Notes under the pieces: generated by a model | What the model saw: the letters and a program-made list of their open reading frames with translations, nothing else | Database searches by the model: none | Told to the model about the DNA's origin: nothing | Made by a program: the position numbers and the translations under genes | NCBI RefSeq assembly: GCF_029867415.1 | Contig: NC_081183.1 | Coordinates: 111,823,061 to 111,887,060 of the forward strand | Origin: Vicia villosa | Lineage: Eukaryota > Streptophyta > Magnoliopsida > Fabales > Fabaceae | DNA length: 64,000 nucleotides | Direction of reading: 5' to 3' | Part shown: positions 57,181-64,000 of the stretch, piece by piece | Numbering within the stretch: position 1 is the first letter of the stretch | How the letters are laid out: the number at the start of each line of letters is the position of its first letter

Positions 57181-58318
57181 ATCGCGCATCTCTCTTCCTC
57201 GCCATTTCTCTGAATCATGCCCGAAGTCCTCTCCCTTCCCTTCTCCGGTCAAGAACACAACGCCACCGCATCGCTCTCGTCCAACCTTCGTTCACAATAG
57301 AGAAAGGAAATTGCAGAAGAAAGTTAAGAGGCCTACTGACCGAAGTTCGTCCGGCGCGTCTCCGACGGAGCTGTGATGAGCATCAAAGAATCAGATCTGT
57401 AAGGTAATGATGAGTGCCCAAACTTCTTCTTCCGTTCTCTGAGCAATCGTTGTACATAGATGATGTTGACAATGAACGTTGTTGCGATGCGTTGAGTTTG
57501 ATGAGGAAGATGGATCGAGAAAGATTGAGGTATTATGGTTTTTTCTCGTGTTTTCTGTTATAGATTCTCGTGCTTGTGGAGAGAAGGGATTGAAGATTGA
57601 TGAAGAGTTTTTGTAGAATTTTCTTATGAATTGTGATTGAAGGTGAGAGTGGTGAAGGTTGCTTTAGAATTCTGAGATTCAATGAGTTGTGGCTGAGGTG
57701 AATTCTGTTTTTTGTGTAGTTTGAAGATTGGGGATCGAAGGTTGGAGAATTGATGATTGATGAAGGTGAAGATTGATGAACAAAAATGGTGGAGGGTCCT
57801 TGAAGGTTGATTGAAGTAAAGTGAATTTGTTCTCAGGTTTTTTTTTGTGATTGATGAGGTTTTGCAGAGAGGTTTTTGAATGAACTTGGTGGAATGGGAG
57901 AGAGAGTGATGTAGATGATGAAAGGTTCAATGTCAAAAAATGGTTAGGACTGTTAGTTATTGAAATGGAAATGTTATTACTCTTCTTCTGCACTGATTAT
58001 AATGAGTCCTTTTTGATTGGAATGAGATGAATATATACCCTGCACTGAGGCATTAACATTTTGAGGTTGAAGAAAGTGATGGAGATGAATGAAACTGAAG
58101 CTTTACGTTATCCAATTTTCTTTTTTATTCCAATTTTTTTTATTTCAAATGCTAATGCCACATAAGCCAATTGGTCAAAATTCAGTCAGCATTTGAAGTA
58201 AAAGGGTGTGGTAAAACTTGCTTATAATTTTTATAAGGGGGCTTTCGTAAAAAAAAAAAACTTCAGGGGGGCAAAACCGTATCTCGCCCTAATGGCAGGG
58301 GGGAATTGCATTTAACCC
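57180..58318. mobile_element. Possible MULE-type element carrying gene-like leader sequence
   Basis: The right end (58318) reads AATGGCAGGGGGGAATTGCATTTAACCC, matching the style of the MITE end at 43811 (ATGGCAGGGGGGCAAATGTCTATTAACC). The interior has an unusually GC- and pyrimidine-rich stretch (57195-57400) resembling a plant 5' UTR, with a short frame MPEVLSLPFSGQEH, and a possible donor at about 57402. No left terminus was found and no protein family is recognisable. Confidence 0.35.
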
Positions 58319-58985
58319 TATAATTTATATACAAATTTAAAATATTTTAATGTTTGGTAAGGCCGTAAAAAGAGCTTTTAGCTTTTAGTTTTTAGCTTTT
58401 CAGCTCATATAAATTTTGCCTCTGTTTGGTAAGACATATTTTCGAGCTTATAGCATATGTCTTATGTCTTACTCCCTCCGGTCTCAATTATAAGCAAACA
58501 TTTAATTTTTAGATTCATTCAACAATCAATGTATTTAGTCTAATAATAGACTAAATACATTGATTGTTGAATGAATCTAAAAATTAAATTTTTGCTTATA
58601 AATGAGACCAGAGGGAGTATGTCTTATAAGCTCATGATAATTTAGACCCGTTTGGTAACGACTTTTTCATCACGAGCTTATAGCTTATTTTACTAGCTTC
58701 TACCGTATTTTTCATACGCTATTTCAAATAGCGTTTTAGCTTTTGTCTTAAAGCTTATTATTTTTTATTCCTTTTTTATCCTTATTGTTTTAATTAAAAT
58801 TTATTTTTAACCCTTATAATTTATTTTTATTTAAAATAAAATAATTATATATATTAAATATCTTTTATAGCATTTTACATTTTTAAGTCTTGAACAATTC
58901 ATTTACCTAAAATAAATTGTGAAAAAATATAGTTATAAAATGCGAGACAATGTTAAAATGTGTTTTTTCTTTAAAATGATTATAT
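58319..58985. repeat. Duplicated segment, copy 2 (with Stowaway insertion)
   Basis: Copy of 55620-56105. Differences include acgacttttt for acggcttttt and ttctaccg for ttataccg. A Stowaway MITE interrupts it. Confidence 0.85.
58472..58617. mobile_element. Stowaway MITE, 146 bp
   Basis: Ends CTCCCTCCGGTCTCA and TGAGACCAGAGGGAG, flanked by TA on both sides (58470-58471, 58618-58619). The whole element folds into one near-perfect hairpin about a centre near 58545. The CTCCCTCC terminus and TA duplication are the hallmarks of Stowaway (Tc1/mariner-derived) MITEs. Confidence 0.95.
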
Positions 58986-59004
58986 AAGAGGGGGAGCGTA
59001 TCTA

Positions 59005-60180
59005 GTGAGAACTGATATTTATGTGAGAAACGAGAACTATCAATACTAGTCATTTGATTTAATTAACGGTTATGATTTAAAAGTTCCATATAAAGAACAC
59101 TTTACTTGATTTTTTCTAGTATGATTAATATTTTAATGAAAATCATTTAAAGATATTCTTACCAAAAATATTTTTATTTGATTAAATTATTATAAAAAAA
59201 ATTGTGAAATATATTTATTATAATCAAAATGTATTTTGTATTTTTGTTTTAAACTAAAATTCTCTAAACTATATATATTTTTCTAGACTAAAAAAAAAAC
59301 TAAAAAATATTATAAACCTTAAAATAATAAGAAGTATATATTTTTTAATCAACTTATTATATCATCTAATGTTTTTGAAAAAATATTAATTCTTACAAAA
59401 TTAATATAACTTATAAAAAAATTTAACGTTAATTAATTCTCACATGTAACATTTTTAAAACAATATAACAAATCTTTGTTTTTAAAACAAAACATGCTAC
59501 CAAATATTTTAATAACAGTTTAATCATTGCAATGGTGATCAATAAGTGAAAATTTAACAATAATTATATAGCTCATTTATTGATTTATCAGTAATTTAAA
59601 AATTTGATTTAATAAACAAGTATCTCGTAAGATTATCATTCTTATAACTCCATATAAATTAGATTGACCCCTTTTTAATTTCAAAAAATAATTTATTTTT
59701 TTTTGAAAATCAAATTATTTTATTTTTTAAAACTATCGATAATTTAACAAATGAGTTATGTAATTAGAAATAAGTTTCACTTATTAATATTTATTCTGAT
59801 TAAATTGTTATTAAAATATTAGATGATATAATTTAAATACAAATAAATTGATTAAAAAAATATACTTCTTATTATTTTAAGGTTTATAATATTTTTAGTA
59901 TTTTTTTAAGTCTTGAAAAATATATATATAGTTTAGAGAATTTTAGTTTAAAATACAAAATACATTTTGATTATAATAAATATATTTCACAATATTTTTA
60001 TAACAATTTAATCAAATAAAAATATTTTTGGTAAGAATATATTTAAATGATTTTCATTAAAATATTAATCATACTAGAAAAAATCAAGTAAAGTATTCTT
60101 AATATGGAATTTTTAAATCATAACCGTTAATTAATTCAAATGACCAGTATTGATAGTTCTCATTTCTCACATAAAGTCAT
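59005..60180. mobile_element. Long foldback element 2, ~350 bp arms
   Basis: The left arm 59017-59365 (ATGTGAGAAACGAGAACTATC onward) is the inverted complement of 59825-60176, at roughly 90 percent by eye. The loop is about 460 bases. It belongs to the same family as foldback element 1 (shared GAGAAACGAGAACTATCAAT and TTCTTACCA-AAATATTTTTATTTGATTAAAT blocks). It has no coding region. A target duplication was not clear. Confidence 0.8.
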
Positions 60181-60296
60181 TAAATGTGAAAAGAGAAAAC
60201 TATTCCTTATTATTTTTAACCATTAGATTGAAAAGAATTAATGGTCAAGATATGGAGTAAGTTATTATAACTACTCTTGGAGTCAATATAACTCTC

Positions 60297-60425
<129 letters not shown>

Positions 60426-60427
60426 CT

Positions 60428-60625
60428 TATGAACAATCCATAAAGAAACAACGACAAAAACATATAGAAACAATCCATAAAGAGACATGGACAAAAACAT
60501 CTATATATATATTTCTGGGCAGTGAATAATTTTCAACGGCGGTGACGGTATCGTAAGTCTTATCTCGGCTTGCTTTAGACAGCTACTGAACAATCCATAA
60601 AGAAACAACGACAAAAACATAAAGC
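60428..60625. repeat. Direct repeats of a 34 bp unit
   Basis: GAACAATCCATAAAGAAACAACGACAAAAACATA occurs at about 60430 and 60588, and a diverged copy (GAAACAATCCATAAAGAGACATGGAC) lies at 60466. A local duplication beside the TA tract is likely. Confidence 0.75.
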
Positions 60626-60953
60626 CTGAGTGCTGCAGTTATTTCTAAGACCTTCAAAGTAATATCAATGCAGTATTTGACCTTATCAACAAAAACATAG
60701 ACAGGGAACTGTATCAAAAATCACTATCCTAATTTTTCACAAGAATTAGCACAAGAATCCTAGTAGCTTCTGAACAATCTGCAAGATTAGCACAAGAATC
60801 CTAAGAATCCCATCAACAAACAAAAAAGCCATCATGCTTAGCAATATATCATTACATAGAGTCTAATAGTAACCACGTTGGAGTATAAATATATGCATAT
60901 GACCAATGTGATGCCATGACCACTTCCAAACATAACTTTAGTATTCTAGCACA

Positions 60954-61595
60954 TTGACTATTCTAAGCCTTATTAATGCATCCACCACATTACAGTTGTT
61001 GTTTAAACAATATGAGAAGGTTGTATCAACATGGCATGAAAGAGAACTAAAAGAAGATTTTGAAACTATCAATAGTAGCCCAATTTTAAAAACACAATCT
61101 CCTATAGAAAAGCAAGCTGCAAGTCTTTATACCAGAAAGATATTCATGAAATTCCAAGAGGAGTTAGTAGAGACAATGGATCATGCAACAAAAATTGATG
61201 ATCTAGTAACTCTCACCACTTACCTGGTTGCTAAATTTGGGAAAAACCAAACATCTCATATTGTTACTTTTAATTCTTCTGAGATGAAAGATAGTTGCAA
61301 TTGTCAGATATTTGAATATGCAAGAATCATTTACAGGTAAATATTGGAAGTCTTCAGAGCTAAAAATATTCTTACACCTAATCCTTATTATGTGTTGAAA
61401 CGCCAGACAAGGAATGCAAATATTGGTGCGTAGTTAGATGCACATGCATCTGAACTGCCTAGTAGTTCCCGTGACTCTACGATAGTACGCTATAACAATA
61501 TGCGTTAAGAAGCAATCAAGTATTTGGAAGAAGGTGTTAAATCAGTCCAAACATATCATGTTGCAATGAAAGCTTTGCTAGAAGATACTAATTAA
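60954..61595 (+). pseudogene. FAR1-related sequence (FRS) fragment
   Basis: An open stretch 60954-61340 gives ASTTLQLLFKQYEKVVSTWH, KQAASLYTRKIFMKFQEELV and VAKFG, then NSSEMKDSCNCQIFEYARII, which is the C-terminal part of a MULE-derived FAR1/FHY3-type protein with its SWIM zinc motif (CNC near the end). The normal CxH pair after the SWIM Cys is lost (a Tyr-Arg-stop instead). The same frame goes on after that stop (VFRAKNIL, YYVLKRQTRN, HASELPSSSRDS, YNNMR, EAIKYLEEGVKSVQTYHVAM) with two more in-frame stops. FRS proteins are nuclear transcription regulators domesticated from transposase. The DNA-binding and MULE domains are absent. Confidence 0.8.
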
Positions 61596-62277
61596 AGGTT
61601 TGTATTCTAAGAAAAGAGAGCACTGGAATTGCAGATGGGCCTACAATAGAGAGCAGATGGATCATTTATGTCATAAAGTTAAAACAAATTACAAATTACA
61701 GCCTATATGATCTTTTCTTTTTTTCCCTATGCTATTCATAGAGTCATTTTACCAAATTCTCAAAGTAGTTTCTAGTCACACTGCAAAAACAAATAGATTA
61801 GAAATCAAACCAAACAATTTGGACGCGATCGTTATTCATTAATGATGTCATTAATATACTAATCATTATATAACTGCATACCGAAACAAAATTGTCACAC
61901 CAACATAACCAATAGTTGGAAAACATTCCAAAACATGAAAAGAAAATGCAAACAAAACAACATACCAATAATTAGGAAACTTATCAAGAAACAATTGTAC
62001 AAAGTATATCCCTCTTATCAGGAAACTTAAGGAAAATGTATCAAATTTGAAGTCAAACTCCAACCAGAATAAAAGGTATTAATAAGTAATAGTTTTAATA
62101 TGAGCGCGTCACACTAATAAATAATGATGTGGAATTGGTCTGTGGCCCAGACGAGCTATATGTAAATTCATTTATTATATCGGCCTTTGCAACTCAATTT
62201 CATGATTTCGATCATTTGAGCTAGACAATAAGGTTTTATTGAAAGAAGAAGTGAACAGGACGAGTACAAACTTCATT
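61596..62277. other. Intergenic, nothing recognised
   Basis: AT-rich sequence between the FRS pseudogene and the 3' end of the minus-strand gene. The first 60 bases may be decayed FRS sequence. Confidence 0.5.
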
Positions 62278-62279
62278 CA

Positions 62280-62285
62280 TTTATT
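62280..62285 (-). terminator. Putative polyadenylation signal AATAAA
   Basis: AATAAA on the minus strand, about 30 bases past the stop codon of the three-exon gene. The surrounding GTAATAAATGAATG is typical of plant near-upstream elements. Confidence 0.5.
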
Positions 62286-62313
62286 ACAAACATTTCTTGT
62301 AGGTGGGCACAGT

Positions 62314-63676
62314 TTAGAAATCATCGTGAGCAATTTGGAAGGCAAGAGCCATGCCGTCGGGCATTTTGGTGGTATGGAACTTAAGCCCCTCCACAGATGG
62401 TGCCGTCTTACCTCCTCCTCCGAAAATGAGGTCGATCAAGAGACCACTAACGGCAACAAACAACAGACCTGCCACAGTGCCAGCCACGAACCCTGCCAAT
62501 GATACAAGGAACACACCTAGTTCCAAATCTGCGACTGCCTCTGTCACTGCCCCTTCAACTGCCACTTGAATGGCAAAGGCGCCAATCTCTGATAACGTCG
62601 ATAACGCGTTGGACAGCACAGCCTCGATCTTGTGTTCTGCAGTAAATATGTCCCATACCATCAATCCAGCGCTCACCACCAACACTGCAATCCCAAGTCC
62701 TGCACTTGCCAATTCAAGTTTTGGGATTGATGCTCTTCCAGATTCCTCGATGATACTATTATACACCTGTGATTAGTTGGATAAATTATATAAATCCTCG
62801 TGTTACTTTACTGTGTAAATCATAACGTTAATATATAAATAGTGCAAAAGTCATATTTTAAGATCGGAAAATATGTACTATATATTGTACACCTGTTACT
62901 TTGTGAATGCATACCTCGAGTTTTTGTGCATCTTCCAGGAACTCAAATTCACCTTCATAACCAAGCTGGTTCTTATGTCTGTAGGCAATCAACAATAAAA
63001 TTGTTGCTTGTTATCCTTGGTGACCAAAATAATGACAATCATAATCATGTATCCTTATTGATCCTAAATATTATTTTGAACATAATTTCCCTAGAATTAG
63101 TGAATATAAGCCAAGGAGAACAGAGCCTTACTTCTCCACAAGGTCGGGAAATTTGATGCCTTCTTGCTTGATCAGCATGGAGTAAGCTTTAGAGAGAGCT
63201 CGAGCTGAGCCACTCTTACACTTGTTTGTGTACTCCCACATACATTGCTTGTACATGGACACTTCCTTAGCCAAAAGGCGTTTCTTAGATATGTTGTCAG
63301 GGTCGAGCTCCGCAAGTTCAGTAACCAAGGAGTCGAAGTGAGTCTTAATTTTGTCGATACAAGTCACTCGTAAGCTACAGTTCCTAATCGCTTGCATACT
63401 CATATTGATCCCATATTTAATATATTCGAGGGTTTCCTTGGCAATGTCGGCCTTCTTCTCGTCTCCCTCAAACTTCTTATTAAAATTTTCACCATCCTGA
63501 AGCAGGCTTAAGACTTTATCATGAGATCCATTGCATTCTTTCAGGTATTTGACACGTTCAGGCTCTGACTTAATTTGTTCCATGAGTCGCTCTTCTTGAT
63601 TCAATAGTAACGCAGCAAGCTTGCTCAGTTGCGCATTCTCCAACAACATAACAACATCATCGTCTCTTAAAGCCAT
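62314..63676 (-). CDS. Three-exon gene, 353 aa, helical N-half and hydrophobic C-half; family not recognised
   Basis: Exon 1 63676-63132, exon 2 62978-62915 and exon 3 62766-62314 join at GT-AG borders with matching phases, giving 354 codons including the stop. The start is the first ATG in the frame (MALRDDDVVMLLENAQ). Residues 1-205 are charged and predicted mostly helical, with three Cys pairs scattered through it. Residues of about 225-330 are rich in Ala, Gly and Val, with several stretches able to span or insert into a membrane (LGIAVLVVSAGLMVWDIF, and a later VAGTVAGLLFVAVSGLLIDL). The tail has a KFHTTKMPDGMALAFQIAH motif. No signal peptide is apparent. The layout recalls alpha-helical pore-forming or membrane-inserting proteins, and the tail reminds me of uncharacterised fungal proteins, but neither link can be proved here. 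It is intact and probably expressed. Confidence 0.85.
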
Positions 63677-64000
63677 TGTTGAGCTGAGTTAGCCTGTCTC
63701 ATTTCAAAATATGTACTTTTCAGTTGTCATTAACATAATTTTTCATAATACTTACATTATTTCGTACCACCACCAAAAGGCTTTACCAACTAAAGTAGAT
63801 GACATGCACTTATTTTTAACGGGGAAATCTTACATATAAAGGATCCAGTTGCCCTTATCATACATACTAATACTATATATACAGTTATCAGTTGGGCTAT
63901 AAACAATCCGAATAATAATACCGAATATTGCAAGGCTCAGCTCACTTCGGTAAAATCACCAGCCGAGCTTTTTCGAGCCGAATATCGACAATATAAAAAA
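63677..64000 (-). promoter_or_regulatory. Upstream region of the three-exon gene with a TATA box
   Basis: The minus strand carries CTGTATATATAGTA at about 63873-63886, some 200 bases before the start codon, a fair position for a plant TATA box with a leader of about 160 bases. The last 70 bases (63930-64000) hold inverted GAGCCGA/TCGGCT-like blocks of unknown meaning. No other gene was seen. Confidence 0.4.

Noticed and set aside
57679..57993. A 104-codon Ser/Asn-rich frame on the minus strand
   Set aside because: Low-complexity composition in a leader-like, intron-like region, no family resemblance.

Overview
This is plant nuclear DNA, AT-rich and dominated by nested transposable elements. 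The mix of families (an Ogre-like element with a tRNA-Arg primer site, a SIRE-type Copia element with an envelope-like ORF, LTRs starting TGTAACACCC, a plant L1-type LINE, hAT, CACTA-like and Stowaway elements) suggests a legume, probably a large-genome Fabeae species such as Pisum, Vicia or Lathyrus. The species is inferred; no locus here proves it. No bacterial feature, CRISPR array or organellar gene was seen.

Layout, left to right. 1-3000: the 3' exons of a neprosin-domain gene (+), with a 1.83 kb hAT-like element just upstream. 3344-6870: remnants of an Ogre-like LTR and a CACTA terminus. 6885-47385: a region bounded on both sides by short arrays of a CCACGGTTT-type motif and holding fragments of ordinary genes (a kinase tail, a FIZZY-RELATED/CCS52 gene and an AAE13-type acyl-CoA synthetase). 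It looks like a CACTA-like gene-capturing element that was later invaded. The invaders are a SIRE-type Copia element at 7288-37665 (TSD ATATA, in a TA microsatellite), a TGTAACACCC LTR at 39885-43149, and a MITE at 43529-43811. Inside the SIRE element sits the most striking structure: a 21,137 bp Ogre-like element (12148-33284) with three LTRs and two internal regions, flanked by one 5 bp target duplication (ATTAT). 47385-48603 repeats the LTR segment of 5075-6275. 48618-53556 is a 5'-truncated LINE split by a solo LTR (49403-51587, TSD ATGCG).

53675-60424 is a non-coding block holding a perfect 546 bp (TG)273 tract, two long foldback elements of one family, a smaller foldback MITE, a Stowaway MITE with its paralogous empty site, and two (TA)n tracts at foldback edges. 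60954-61595 is a FAR1-related pseudogene. 62314-63676 (-) is the best intact gene: three exons, 353 aa, family not recognised, with a helical N-terminal half and a hydrophobic Ala/Gly/Val-rich C-terminal half.

How it fits together: nesting gives a relative order of events. The gene-fragment carrier came first, then the SIRE element, then the Ogre-like element, then duplication of the Ogre-like element into a three-LTR array. Only the 62314-63676 gene, and perhaps the neprosin gene if its 5' part is intact outside the window, look like functional host genes. All coordinates and identity statements were read by hand from the sequence.
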